Source of the DNA: Rhizophagus irregularis
Lineage: Eukaryota; Glomeromycota; Glomeromycetes; Glomerales; Glomeraceae
DNA: 64,000 nucleotides
Assembly (NCBI RefSeq): GCF_026210795.1
Contig: NC_089432.1
Span: forward strand, 2,356,001-2,420,000
Reading direction: 5' to 3'
The position numbers and the translations under genes are program-made. The notes beneath the pieces are model-generated. The model was not told the DNA's origin, searched no databases, and saw only the letters and a program-made list of their open reading frames with translations. Positions 50,340-63,860 of this stretch are shown here, one piece after another; the stretch's first letter is position 1, and every line of letters starts with the position of its first letter.

Positions 50340-51569
50340 AATATAGATTCTCATCGCTAAATAATAATTGTGTATTTTTTAATAAATAATATAATAAATT
50401 ATAAATTATGTAAAATTATTAAATCAGTGTTTTAAATTGTCACAGTGTTTACACTAAATTGTTTAAAATTATTACTAAATTTCACTCAATTGTCCAAAAT
50501 TATTGCAAAATTGTCTCCGTAAATGTTGCATTTATACCGTTTACACTCAATTGTCCAAAATCGGTAAAAAATTTTTACTCAATTGTCCGAAATTATCCTA
50601 AATTCCACTAAATTATTCAAAAATTTAGCTAATATTTACCGAAAAAATGCAAAATTCACCACAATTTGCATTACATTTGCATAACATTGCCGAAAAAGTC
50701 ACCTAAATTTTCAACAATTTACATAACATTACTAAAAATATATTACAATTTACCACAATTTGCATTACGTTTGCATAAAATTACTAAAAATTTACTTAAA
50801 TTCACCACAATTTGCATTACGTTTACATAACATTACTAAAAATTTAACTAAATTCACCACAATTTGCACTTCATTTACATAACATTACTAAAAATTTACT
50901 TAAATTCACCACAATTTGCATTATGTTTACATAACATTACTAAAAATTTGACTAAATTCACCACAATTTGCACTTCGTTTACATAACATTACTAAAAATT
51001 TAACTAAATTTCACTACAATTTGCATTACGTTTGCATAAAATTACTAAAAATTTAACTAAATTCACCACAATTTGCATTACGTTTACATAACATTACTAA
51101 AAATTTAACTAAATTCACCACAATTTGCACTTCATTTACATAACATTACTAAAAATTTAACTAAATTCACCACAATTTGCATTACGTTTGCATAAAATTA
51201 CTAAAAATTTAACTAAATTCACCACAATTTTCATTACGTTTGCATAAAATTACTAAAAATTTACCTAAAATTCACCTCAATTTACATTACGTTTGCATAA
51301 AATTACTAAAAATTTAACTAAATTCATCACAATTTGCAAAGATTTGCCTAAAATTTTCCACAATTTAATGATAATTTACTGAAAAATTTCTCAACATTTG
51401 AATTAGGAATTCTGTAGGAATTCCGCCATTTTGACAAAATTTGCCAAATTGTAAGACCTCCATTATCCCAAAATTGTAACACAATTTACCCCAATTTACC
51501 GGGATAATTCTCAATTTGCCAGAAAAATTCCAGGCAAATTTTGCGACAATGACATCTGTTCGACCTGTG
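50340..51569. repeat. 52-53-bp tandem array, about 12 copies, with degenerate flanks
   Basis: The unit CACCACAATTTGCATTACG-TTTACATAACATTACTAAAA-ATTTAACTAAATT starts near 50660, 50755, 50806, 50859, 50912, 50965, 51013, 51066, 51118, 51171, 51223 and 51275. 50430-50640 and 51350-51560 are degenerate relatives (TTGTCCAAAATTATTGC). No coding potential is seen. Confidence 0.85.
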
Positions 51570-51607
51570 ATAGGTGGAGTGCTTCACACAAAGTATATCC
51601 TTATTGA

Positions 51608-52664
51608 GTCCGGTCTGATGATCTTTTTGAGTCCAGTCATGTCAGTTTTTAGCACAGTCATGTGAATTTTGATGCAGACCAAATTTTTACTTTGATCAGA
51701 CTTCGCTACCATCGAACTGAGTTAATTATGCCAAGTCCTGTGATGTTGATCAATCGGACTGAACTAAATTTACATGACTAGGGATGGCAACGGTCGGTTA
51801 TGGTTGGTCATCAGTCAGTCATAACCAGTCAAGAACCTTTGACCGACCGACCGACCGTTTGACCGACCGGTCTGACTGACCAGTTAACCAACTGTTTAAC
51901 CGATCCTGAAAACGTTTGCGAAATGTAATTTAATAAAAAAATATTTGAAATACTTAATAAAAAATGTTTTCGCAATGTTTTCTATTAAAATAATTAAAAA
52001 AACGTTTGCGAAACATTTTTTTATTAAATTACGTTTCGCAAACATTTTCAGAATCGGTCAAACGGTCAGTCAAACGGTCGGTCAGAGGTCTTTGACCAAC
52101 CGATATCGGTCACGGTCATGACCAGTCATAACCAGTTAATGACCATGACCGTTGCCATCCCTATACACGACTGATAGTATTTAATATTATTATAAAATAA
52201 CATTAATATTAATATTAACATGAAAATTTTATAACTAACATTTGGTATTACTATTAGTGAATTAGTTGTAATATTATTTTTATTATTTTCAGTAATGTCA
52301 ATTACATCCATGTTTTTCTTTATAAAATCAAATACATGAAAAATTGAAAGAAATACTTTGCAAATTTCATTTGGAAGGCTTACAAATTTGAAATTATTAA
52401 TTAAAATTATTAATTATATAATATTAATGACATTATAATTATTCATTATGGTATAATATTAATATCTTATTAAATTAAAAAAATTTTTTTTTAATGACTC
52501 ATTATAAAGCGAATGGCAAAAAAAAAGCCCAGCTTTATAATTAATCGGTCCCAAGTGATTTTAAGTGGATCATCGGACCGCATGGTCCAAGGGTCTGGAC
52601 CCAAATCCACATGACTGTACTAAAAATTGACATGACTGGACTCAGAAAGATTATCAGACCGGAC
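51608..52664. mobile_element. TIR element (1.06 kb) split by a MITE
   Basis: Left GTCCGGTCTGATGATCTTTT and right (reverse complement) GTCCGGTCTGATAATCTTTC continue as matching arms of about 65 bp (GAGTCCAGTCATGTCA...ACAGTCATGTG). There is no ORF. The nested hAT MITE 51779-52163 accounts for part of its length. The target duplication is unclear (ATTGA/ATTGT). Confidence 0.65.
51779..52163. mobile_element. hAT-type MITE, copy 2
   Basis: This is a 385-bp relative of 3466-4033 with the same TAGGGATGGCAACGGTCGGT start and inverted end. The flanking 8-mers are TACATGAC (51771-51778) and TACACGAC (52164-52171), one transition apart. The AACGTTTTCGCAA core is shorter than in copy 1. Confidence 0.9.
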
Positions 52665-53066
52665 ATTGTAAGGCATAACTGCTTCACACGCACTATTCAA
52701 TATATTGTCTGTTAAACAGGGGTATACTATTGATGTAAACTAAATCGGATTATAAATAGCTACAATTAAAAAGTGATTAGACTCATTACAAAGAGAAATC
52801 TATATAAAAAGTGTTCGATAAATCCAAACAACTGGAAACAATTGTTGGGTGGTAATAGTATCTCCTTTGAGATATCAGATCAAACATTAAAGATTAGTAG
52901 TGTGATGAACTATCACAGTCCATATCAGAACTGGATGTACATCAAAGTTTTTATCTATATGTTTAGACTCAAAAAGGCCTAAATTAAAGGTGTTACTGGC
53001 ATTACACTTGTTCGGGCATAATTCAATAATCGTGTTTTCTACTGAAGTGTTATTGATATTTCGATA

Positions 53067-53867
53067 TCATTTTACAGACAGTAAAGGTTTTACGTAGGTG
53101 AGACTAAAATCTTGATATTCTCGATTGAGCTCAGTGATTTGTGTGGGCATTTCACATTCTTTATGATGGTCGAGAATGGAAGTTAGTGTTTGGATCTGGA
53201 TAAAAACCGTTATCCAGATAAAATAATTACTCAATCCAGATAAAAACTTTAATTTTGTAAAAGGTGGAATTAAATCCAATTATCAACAAATTTGAGTACT
53301 ATGATCGTATTTGTAACACTAAGAGCTTTCAAACAAGCCATAAATCATAAAGTTCTGATCATTAGTTCATGAAATACAACAGTTTATCCAAAATCTGCAA
53401 TCCGGATAAAATCCGACAAAATCCGGATAAAACCGCAGTTTTTACCCGGATAATCGCACTTTATCCGGATTGACCCGAGTCAAACCGGATTCGGATCCAA
53501 ACACTAATGGAAGTAAGTTTTTCATGGTATAAGTTAACGTAATGCATGAGTTTATTAATGGCGTATCTTCATTCATTTTGAGTATTTGTTGCGATCCGGT
53601 TGCCTGGTATTTCATAGTAAAAGAGATACCTTGACGTCTAGAAAATACTTATTTAACTTTATGTTCCTTCCAAGAATTAAAAAGTTGGTTAGCATAGTAA
53701 GACTTGGAAGAAAGTAAAGGAACTAGTGTTTCTATTGGCTTCTTAGTAAAAGTGTATCTTTCAAGATATTTCTGATGGATGATGTAAGCGCATCTGTCAT
53801 TCAACATTATGAAAGGACTAGGAACATTACACGTAAAGTGATGAATTGAGTGAATGTTTTCAGCCAC
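53067..53867 (-). pseudogene. unidentified coding relic split by a MITE
   Basis: The minus strand has two short frames (53649-53867 with HHFTCNVPSPFIMLNDRCAY, and 53067-53175 with ITELNREYQDFSLTYVK). Between them, before the MITE, lies QATGSQQILKMNEDTPLIN. The coding style looks consistent and the MITE insertion cuts it. No domain is recognised. Confidence 0.3.
53184..53506. mobile_element. second hAT-type MITE family (323 bp)
   Basis: It starts TAGTGTTTGGATCTGGATAA and ends with the inverted GGATCCAAACACTA. Perfect 8-bp duplications ATGGAAGT lie at 53176-53183 and 53507-53514. The interior is full of ATCCGGATAAA repeats in both directions. It is non-coding. Confidence 0.88.
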
Positions 53868-55486
53868 CAGGTGATTGCAAAGTAAAATCTATAAAGTTTT
53901 ATAACTAAAGTTGAAAAAGGTTTGCGAAGACGTATTGTGACATTGTAGTTCTTGACCACGTGATAAGATTATATCAATTCTATCCAACAATTTTGAACGA
54001 ATGAGTCAACATTGTGCTTACTTGAAATTTGTCATTAGGAAAGCCACTCGTGGAGTTGTAGCTAATCGGGTAGTTTCATATGGTAATCATTTATGTGTAT
54101 CTTAAGATGAATATCATTGGTGCACTCATTTCGATCAAAAAAAGAAACTTTTGGATCTGCGGATTTCGTTGGAACTAGCCCGATTAGGTCTGGTCACATG
54201 AAATTTGTTAAACGAGACAAGGAATGTTTTCTTAATATTTGATAAGGGTTTTTTTTATGAGAAAAAAAAAAGTTGAGTTTTTAAGCACAACTGTCTTAAT
54301 AGCGGTATTAAAGTTCACCCTCATCTCTCTCAAAGGTGTTACCACCAATTTATGACGTTTGGTAGGTAGTAACAGAAAGAAAAATAAGGATCGGTTTATT
54401 AATGGTAAGGTAATATAACAATATATAACAATCAATCAGGTAAAAGTGTATATAAAAACAATTTATTATGCGATGTATATGAAAATCAATGATGTATAGT
54501 AAAAATCAACAAATATTAATAAATGATAATATTAGTAAACGATATTAGACGATGATAAACAATAACAATATGTGATAAAACGTGTATAAATAATTCGGAA
54601 GCAAATCGACAGGTTTATTCGTTAATAAAAAGAATACGATATTACTGCCTCAACCGGCGCTCTGTAATATCCCGATATCTATCTTATAACAATAAAACTA
54701 AACGAATTCAAACTGAACTATCTATCTTTCAACACTGGTCCTTTATATAACATTAAATTTTTTTGGACGATTCTGTCCTTCGGACATAATCATCTCCCGG
54801 CCAATATCGTTTCCCGGCCAATTGTGGCGATCTGGGCACATTTGTCTATACAGCCACTTGTATTCAGCCACTTTATATCGCTAAGCTTCCGCTTTTTATC
54901 TAATCTATAAACAACCAAAAACAACTACAAGTAATATAACTAAAAATAACAAAAAAAAATAAAAATAGAAATAAATAAAAATAAAAACAATAAAAATAAA
55001 AAAAATAGAAATAAAAAAAATATCCCGTGACAAAGGTTCAAAAGTTAAAGAGGAGGTCTTTCCGTAGAGGCCACCAAGTGGTCCTCTCTCTTCAAGGATA
55101 AAAAGTGTTTGTTGGAAAATTAGTTTTTACTGCGGACTACTAACAAAAAAAACGGAAAGGGAAGAGTTTTTTTTTTCATTTTTAGGATTCTTCATATATT
55201 AACGTTATCTCACGTGACTTGCCGGCAAAATTATTCTCCAGGAATTGCTTATCGGTTGTTGTTTTAACCGGAATTTCGGAAATCTTTCCACTTGGATAAT
55301 TTTGTGACAGTTAACTTTGGCGTTCAGTGACATCATATTATTTATAAATAGTTAAATAGTTAAACAAAAAAAAAAATTATTATTTATAAATAGTTAAACA
55401 TAAATAGTGAGACAAAAAATATTTCTATTTTTTTTCAATTTTTAAATTTAAATTCCGCAGTAATAATTTTTTTTTCGTACCCAACA
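53868..55486. other. AT-rich spacer upstream of the kinase gene
   Basis: No gene is supported. Short ORFs here are chance frames. A poly-A-rich AAATAAAAATAAAAAC run lies at 54940-55020, and GAGGCCACC/TGGTCCTC form a small imperfect stem near 55067. Promoter elements of the kinase gene probably lie in 55300-55486 but cannot be named. Confidence 0.5.
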
Positions 55487-57660
55487 ATGTCTAATAGCGA
55501 TGAACATACTAGTAATTCAAACGATTGGAATGAATGGATTGAAGAAGCGATTTCTAAAAAACATATTAAATATTATGAATATGAAAAATTTTATAATATT
55601 CAAGAAATTGGTTCCGGTGGTTTTGGAAAAGTTTATCGTGCAAATTGGAAGAATTCTCATAAGCGTTATGCAATAAAATCTTTTTTTAATATCAATGATG
55701 CTGCAGTTAAAGCAATAGTTCATGAGGTAATTATAATGTCAAACATTTTTCATTATTATTATAAATATTTAAGTTTTTTGATGTAATAATTTATTTATTG
55801 ACTAGATTCAACTTCAACGTGAAGTTGATTTTCATGATAATGTTATTCGTTTTTATGGTGTCACAGCTTCTATTAAAGGTATGATATATTCTAATATTAT
55901 TTATTTCATAAAATACAATAATTAATTGATTAATAAAAATTTTTTTATTTTTTAAAGAAAACCAAAGAAAAGAATATTCGTTGGTGATGGAATATGCTGA
56001 AAATGGTACCCTCCGAAAATATTTGAAAGAAAATTTTGAAAATCTCACTTGGGACGATAAATTTAATTTTGCACTTCAATTGGTTTATGCAGTATCATGT
56101 TTGCATGATGAAGGGATCATGCACCGTGATTTGGTAAATATTTTACAATTTATTATGTGTTTTATTTTAATTATTCTCTTATTTTAACGTTAATATAATA
56201 TTGATAGCACTCCAATAACGTGTTAGTCCATCAGAATACTGTCAAGCTAGCAGATTTTGGCTTATCAAAAAGAATTGAAGAAACATCCAACTCTCAATCA
56301 AAAACATTTGGATTAATTCCTTACGTTGATCCAAAAAGTTTTAACAGAAGTGCAACAGAATTTTATTTATTAAATAAAAAAAGTGATGTTTACAGCGTTG
56401 GTGTATTATTGTGGGAAATATCCAGTTGTCAGCCTCCTTTTCACGGTCAACCATATGATGTTGGTTTGGCTATAAGTATTCTACAAGGCCTTAGAGAGAC
56501 ACCCATTCATGACACGCCTGAAGAATATATAAAAATTTATACTGGTAAATACAATTTAGACTATAACTTATATATTATATTATTTTAATTAATTAAAAAC
56601 GTTCTTTTTTTTTGTAGATTGTTGGAATATTGAACCTGATGATCGTCCAACTATTAATCAAGTAGTTGATGAATTAAAAGTGCTCATAACAAAAGAAAAC
56701 ATAATTATAAAAGATTTTCACTTACATAATGATACTAATAATGTCCAATCATCAAATAACCATCAACTGCCTGATTTAAATATTTCTGAAAGTATTAATT
56801 TATCACATGGAGAATTTTCTCAATTTATTCAAAATTTTGATATGATGAATACAAAAGAAATAGAATCTTCAGTATCATCGATTAACCAATTTGAGGATAA
56901 CTTTAATATAATAGTTAATAATATGTTCAATTTTTTTGATGATGATGATGTAGTTGGAAAACAAAAGGTTTTAAGTTATCTTAATGAACAAAATATAACT
57001 TTGCAAGAGATTAATAATTTATTATTAAATAATCAAAACAACTCAAATTCTATTTACTTACTTGGAAAATTTAATGACTTAGGAATTGGAATTGATGTTG
57101 ATAATGAAAAAGCATTGGAGTTATATCAAAAAGCAGCAGATTTAGGAAATGCATTAGGAATGAAAGATTTAGGATATTGTTATGCATATGAAACTGGAGC
57201 AGGTGTTATTGACAAGAAAAAAGCATTTGAATTGTGTCAAAAGGCAGCAGATTTAGGAAATTCATCTGGTATAAATAATTTAGGAGGTTTTTATTATAAT
57301 GGAATTGGAACTGATATTGATGTGAAGAAAGCATTTGAATTATATCAAAAGGCTGCAGATTTAGGGAATTCACTTGGAATAAATAATTTAGGATATTGTT
57401 ATCAATATGGAATTGGAACTGATATTGATGAGGAGAAAGCATCTGAATTATATCAAAGAGCTGCAGATTTAGGAAATAGTTCAGCTCAATATAATCTTGC
57501 TATTATGTATGAGAATGGAAATGGAATTATTAAAAGTATTGATGTTGCAATTTATTGGTACAAAAAATCGGCTGAGCAAGGAGATCAATTTGCTCAAAAT
57601 AAATTATGTATACTACTTGATAATGAGAAAATAAAGAAAAATTCATGTAAAGTAAATTAA
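55487..57660 (+). CDS. TKL-type protein kinase with C-terminal Sel1 repeats (five exons)
   Basis: Exons 55487-55726, 55806-55878, 55958-56133, 56208-56544 and 56618-57660 join in frame to 622 codons, all introns GT-AG. The kinase domain has the Gly loop GSGGFGKVY, the lysine in RYAIKSF, the catalytic HRDL|HSNNVLV (split by intron 3), DFG in LADFGLSK, and DVYSVGVLLWEIS. It is followed by NIEPDDRPTINQVV. After a linker come at least four Sel1-like repeats (KAFELYQKAADLGN...GIGTDIDVKK), a TPR-related scaffold for protein contacts. Such kinases are greatly expanded in Glomeromycotina and are presumed to act in signalling. All catalytic residues are present. Confidence 0.92.
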
Positions 57661-60600
57661 AAATGTTTTATTTAAAATATTTATTTTATTATTACTATTA
57701 TAGCTATTTTTTCTTACATTTTTAGATTGTTATTACTACTTGCTAATTATTTTATAATAAAATAAATTCATCCTAATAAATTTGTTATTTTTCATTATAA
57801 TTAAATTTTAAAATTGTAAATTGTATTTATTGATCTTTTTTGTATAAAATACTCGCTTGGTAAAAAATTTTTTTTAGTTAATCTTTGAGTTACTTGTACT
57901 TGTTATTAACTAAAATGTCATAGTGGCTGAGTGGCTGGCGGTGAGAATATTACGTTTAATTTATACTATTTAATTATTAGGAAGTAAAAATAAATAGAAA
58001 AATTATATAATAGTAGATAGATATTTTTGTAAAGAATTTTTTAGTTTTTTTTTCCAAAAACTATTTCGAAATAAGTAATAATAAAATTTTAAAAAATAAA
58101 CGACTTTAAAATTGAGCACCATCACGTTATTTTTTTTTTTATAAGTTTAATTTTGATAAATTTAATAAAATAAGTATAAATTTTATTTTATGTAGTTTTT
58201 AGTAATATCTCAAACATAAATTACTTTTGAAAATAAAAATTTCCAGTTTGTGGCTTATTTTACGGGTATGCGCATATTTTATTTTACAGATATAAAAATT
58301 TGCAAAAAAGACAAGTATCGTACTACGTAGTATAGAATATTTGTACGACAATATTGAACTTGAAAAAAAGTTTAACATTAACAATATTTTCTAATATTTA
58401 TTTCTATTTTACATTGAGAGTATATTCCAATAATGTATATGCAAAACTCAAATCTATAAAATATACTGCAAACTTGCTAATCTTTTAACCGTGATACTGT
58501 TATCAGTTATACTGACACTATCAATATCGATATTATAATACTAAAGTAAGTTAAATCACTTTAATTATACAATAAAAAGAAAAAAAAAGAAGTAAATGTT
58601 TTAACCAATATAAGAATTAATCACGCACAATGATTTCAAGAAAATTGCACCTCTTGACTATGGTCGTCTATATTTGCACATTATAAAATTAACTCAAACC
58701 GCTCTATTGAATAAGCGTAAAATAGCTGGAGATTCGTATGGTATGCGGTAAGCTTTACCTGGCAGTAAAATGGGCAGAACATCAACGATTATAAAATCTA
58801 GATTACCGTATACAGTAAATTTCAATAAGTATATTTTTTGGTAATAACTTTATAATTAAATTTTGTGAACATTAATTAATGGAATTTAAAACAAAGAAAA
58901 ATATTCTTTCGTCCTATTTAAAATATTACGTGAGTGTTCTTTCTTAATATGTCGTAATTTTTAGTTTTCTACAAAAAAAACATTTTTTTAATCAAAATAA
59001 GAAAATTATCTTTTTCATGCTTTTGAAAAATACATTAGATTAACGTCAAATAATGTGTCACGACTGTCATGACATGTAATCTTATGTAAAACACTGTTAT
59101 CTATTAAAATATAATACATACATTTGCGTTCAATAAATGTTACATAAATTTGGAATGTCCGTTTAATTATACCTTTATTTTAAATTTAGTCATGTAATTA
59201 ACTATTTTCTAGTAAAATAAAACGCTAGAAGGAAAATTAGCAAAGCACATAGAATTAATTGTTCTAGTTTATAGAAATTTATGATTATAAGCATATTACA
59301 GTATTATTCAAATATCTAATACATTATATGATTATAAAATTTTAATATTTCAATTATTTCATGCATTTAATCCTAAAAATTATTTTAGTTTGTTAAGAAT
59401 TGTCTAGCATTGTAATCATTTATCGTTCAAAATGTCGTCAACCAGCAGTAAAGTTACTAAATTTGGAAAGGCTACTAGATTAATAAAAATAGATAAAATT
59501 TGACAGGAGCAACAAAAGGCATTACAACTTCGACATCAATGATAATTTCGTAAGCCCATCACGTGTCAATGATATACCAAAAATGAGAAGAGAACGAGAC
59601 TAAAGTTTCATTTAGATAAATTTGGCTACGTGACAAAATTGCGTATAAAAAATAATTTCAATACCAATCGGAATGGCTGACATTAGACTAACTCCGACAG
59701 TTTCGTTTATTGGTTTTCTGACTCGATGAAACTTTTACAAGTCCGGAAAAGATATGCTTGGCAACTTACCAACGAAATAAAGAAATTAATTTTATTATTG
59801 TATATGTTAAAAAAATATAAAAGTTTTTTGGCAAAATTATTAGGATTTAATAATAAGGATAAACAAATTTTAATTATATATTTTAAAAATGATGTATCCA
59901 TTGGAAAAGAATGAAAGAATTTTTGATGGCCTACAAGTAAAATCTCCAGATGAACTTTTTTTGATAAGGAAGGTATTATAATTTTTTTAAAAAAAATCAA
60001 ATTTCAAGGTTTCACTAACAAACGTACTATCTTTCAAGTTCTAAGGACAGTAGGGTTATTTCATCAAAAAAGGATATAGATACAAGTCTGAACCAAGGTA
60101 TGAGGGAAGACATTTTTGTTAATAATACTGGGAGTTGTTTCAGCGTCTTTGGACATGGGCACGAAGGAATGTGAGAAGAAAGGGAAATAGGTTTGAAGAT
60201 GCTTTTGCGTGTTTAAAAAGGATATAATGATGGAATAATTAAAATAGCAATACTATTTTTAGTTATATGAATCATTAGGGTGTACCATCAAATAATTAAA
60301 CCAAAATATACGAAATTATTTTTTCTAGAAAAATACTCGTCAAATAATAGGTCTGCTGCTCTAACTCGCTCTGCATCAAATTGTCTGGCATCTTGTGAAA
60401 TTATATTTGTATTATTTTTCAAATCTAACCCCTACAATGGTTGTTTTCTTAGTTTTGATTGTTGTAATTTCTTGATTCATATTTGGAATGCATTTTCCCA
60501 TGAAAAAATCAGAAATCTCGGAAACTCGATAAATCATGTATTATTGATTTTTATGCAATACCAAAAGACTAAAAAAATACACAATAACTTAAAGAATAAC

Positions 60601-62246
60601 GCAATACCTCGATTTGTTTTAAAAAACAAGTAAAGAAAAAAGTTTTATTATTAAGGATTAACTAAGAAGGCTGGTTCTGAGCGCGGATGACCTTCTTTGA
60701 AAAAAACAAAGATGTTACACAAAAAAGACAGCTATTTTGGATATTCTTGGAGAATTTGAAACGTAAATAGTGGGAATCCCTATAAAAAAATCGGATACGT
60801 TTTTTATAAAGTTTTTATACGATTTTTTTTCCTTAGAAATAACGTATCATGAAAGGATACGGGAAAATGCACAATTCCGTATCACAATAAATATGGTTTG
60901 GATACGGAATTTACACGGGATTCGTATGGAATTTACATGATTTGATCACTGAGTTTATCATGAAATTTATACGATTTGTTACTGAATTTACCATTATATT
61001 ACAGTTTATTATAGTTGTATTTACATAAATTTAATTCTACTTTATTAAATTAAATATAAATTAAAAATTAAACAAATACAAATATATTAAATACATTATT
61101 AAAATTCCCTTCCTTATCAAAACCACCTATTGCAACCCAAATTATCTATAATATGTTCAGGTTCATTCAGAGTCAAAAAACCTAAAAAGAAAAAAGAAAC
61201 ATGAGAATGTTTAACTTAACCGGAAACCAAAACACCCTCATATAGTATCTGCAATCGTCCAAGTCACCAAGGGTTAGTATTCCTACAAAAAAGAAAAAGA
61301 ACTCCAAAATGTCTGACCTACATAAAAGAAAAGAATCATAAAACGTCTGATGAAAAGAAACCAAAACAACTTACAAGAAAAAAATCCAGAATCTGAACCA
61401 AACTTACAAAGAAAAAAGAAAATTTGAACTGACCTAAAAAAGAAAAAAAAATCCTGTACCATCCTACAAAAAGAAAAGGACTCCCAAACTAATTTACAAA
61501 AAAAGAAAAAAAGAAACTTTCAAAAAAAATCTGTTGGCCTATGAAAAAAAAGAGATAATATAAATAAAAAAGAAAGGGTAGTGAGTAGGGAATAAAAGAA
61601 CAAATCAAAAAAATATTTTTCTTTAAAAAGAGGGGTGACGAAGTTAGGAAAGTTAAAAAAAGGGAGGATGTCAAAGTTAGAAAAATAAAAAATTTTTTAT
61701 AAAGAATAGAAAGAAAATTTTTTTTTTTAAAAAAAAAGGAAAGAGTGGTGAGTGGGGAATAAAAAATAAAGTCAAAAAAAAAATTTTTTTAAAGGAGTGA
61801 CGAAAAAAAATTTTTTTTTTAAAGGAGAGTGATGAAAAAAAATTTTTTAAAGGAGTTGATGAAAAAAAAAATCTCTTTTTAAAGGGAGGTGACGAAGAAA
61901 GAAGAAAGAAAAATTTTTTAAAATAAAAAAAAAAAAAACAAAATAACAAAAGACAAAAGAAAGGAAAGACAAAAAGGAAGATCAAAGTAATTGTTAAGGG
62001 TTTATATAAAAAACAAAAAAACGTATTATAACAAAACAATAAACAATCACGTGATCACGTGTTATGATACGGGATGATTGTAAAATTATTTTCTAAAATA
62101 TTATCGCCATTTTCAAAATTATGCGATTTTCAAAATAATCAAAAAAAAAAATTCGAATTTGAATTTTGTGTAACATTGTGATCTTATGCATCAAATTTAA
62201 AGATTAAAAATATATCGCGTAAAAAATTTTATAGCGTCACGTAAAA
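57661..62246. other. gene-poor AT-rich stretch
   Basis: No gene is supported in this 4.6 kb. A fragment resembling the 5' half of tRNA-Ser lies at 57917-57947 (A box TGGCTGAGTGG, no B box). 60780-60960 repeats ATACGGAATTTACA-type phrases. 61170-61600 has degenerate 'CTTACAAAGAAAAAAG' phrases spaced irregularly. Short ORFs at 59726 and 60280 look like chance frames. Confidence 0.5.
61690..61925. repeat. A/T-run tandem repeat
   Basis: Units of A-run, T-run and AAAGGAG(T)GACGAA repeat every 25-45 bp at about 61780-61915. They have low complexity and no coding value. Confidence 0.6.
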
Positions 62247-63860
62247 ATGTCTTCTATTTCACCAAGAAACTACCAAATTGGAGTTTGTTTTACATGCCAA
62301 TTGTGTATGTATTGTGGTTTAGACTTAACATCAAATAACTGTAATTGTGATAAATCCATCAAACCAACCAAAAAAAATCGTACTAAAGAAGTAGCAAATT
62401 TTCGAAACTTAACTTACAAGCCAGCCATAGTACATGAAAAAATAAAAAACACTTTATCAAATAGCAATCAAAAATATGGATATAAGCTGGATATAGAACT
62501 GCCGTATAACTGTACACTTTGTTCAGCATGTAATAGTCAAATTAACAGAAATGTTAAAGCAGCTGACAAAGAAAAAAAAAATATTATAGTTATTCCTTCT
62601 TCACCAACGGATGGTACTTCTCTACCTTCTACACCATTACAAATGGAATTTAAATTGCGCATGTCTATCAAACAAAATAAACAAGTGTTGCCTTTCGTAA
62701 TAATTAGTTTTACTTTAGATAATCCAAATTTTATTAATTTTAGAGACAAACTTGAATCATATATTTGTGAACAAGTTGGACTAGTTTATAGAAATGAATA
62801 TACTTTAGCATATAAATCACATTCAGAAAGTGGAGCTGGAACACTTTTAGGTAATGAAGAAGCATTTGATGAATTTCTAAAGGATTATCAAAGTATAGTA
62901 GCGGGAAATAAGAAAGTAGTAATTATTGTTATACTTAGAGAATTATCAAAAAAACGTTCACATGAGGTATTTATTTTGAAAATAATTATTTGTATATATT
63001 AATTATTCAATTAAATTTTTAATAATATTATAGAATGAAGTTTCAGAACAGGAATCTAATGATGAATCAGAAAATGAAGCTTATCAAAATACCAAATCTA
63101 AAAAACAATTAAAAAAACATATCAAAAAACGTATACCTAAAGAAGCTACTTTAAATGAAAATGAAGCATTAGTTGGATCATATGTGATGAAATTAAATGA
63201 TAAGTATATTTGTGAGATTCAGAATCACAAACGTTGTTTTATTAAAGAAGATCGTCATTTATCTTTAACAAATTTTGCAATTAGTTTATGGGCCAAAGAA
63301 ATTGTGTGTATTTAGTATTGGAATTATCATTATAAATACATTTTTAATAACATTAAATTCGTTTATTATAGGTAAACAAAAATGCAGATTTGGATACTCC
63401 TCCTAATCATGCTATATTTAGTATGATGCATTCAGTAAAGGTAACTAGAAAAGATTCTTCTAATATTGATAATTATCCTCAATCAATGACAGCATATCCT
63501 CAATATTCTCAACAAATGTATTTTCTGTCGCCATTTTCATATAATTATCCTGATTGTGATTATAATATTCAAAGCAGAACTTCAATTTCGCAAATATCAG
63601 ATCATAGCACATCAGTTAATTCACAAATATCAGATCATAGTTCAATAAAAAAAATAGTGCCGAATATGGAAGATTTTCTACAAAATTTGGATCAAGAATT
63701 TGGTGATGGTAAATTTACTTGTTATCTATCTATTTTTGAAGAACAAGAAATTCTTGTTAATCAACTTGCAAGATTATCAGATTCTGAATATATTTTAATG
63801 GATGTAACAATTATTGGACGTAGGCAAATTTTACGTGATGAAGCAAAAAAATATGAATGA
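62247..63860 (+). CDS. cysteine-rich protein with C-terminal SAM-like domain (three exons)
   Basis: Exons 62247-62966, 63034-63303 and 63372-63860 join in phase to 493 codons (donors GAG|GTATTT and ATT|GTGTGT, both acceptors TATAG). The N-terminus is cysteine-rich (CFTCQLCMYCGLDL, CNCDKS, CTLCSACNSQ), suggesting zinc binding. The middle has a PB1-like or unknown alpha/beta segment (LPFVIISFTLDNPNFINF). The C-terminal 65 residues resemble a SAM domain (MEDFLQNLDQEFGDG, YLSIFEEQEI, GRRQILRDEAKKY). The ATG is preceded by an AT-rich leader. No enzymatic motif is seen; it may be a DNA- or RNA-associated adaptor. It resembles the large unknown families of Glomeromycotina. Confidence 0.78.

Larger units (their letters stand above)
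36541..51569. repeat. possible 15-kb composite bounded by inverted CACAGGTCGAA ends
   Basis: CACAGGTCGAA followed 10 bp later by CATTGTC (36541-36567) recurs inverted at 51542-51569. Both ends lead into AT-rich repeats of the 'caatttgcat / ttgtccaaaatt' kind. No certain target duplication is seen. This may be the frame of an old large element holding everything between; the match is short, so confidence is low. Confidence 0.3.

Noticed and set aside
60280-60633. 117-aa plus-strand ORF as a gene
   Set aside because: It has no domain, no good start context and lies among AT-rich repeats; it is probably chance.
61677-62039. Phe-rich minus-strand ORF that looks like a membrane protein
   Set aside because: It is a translation of A-runs and T-runs in a simple repeat.
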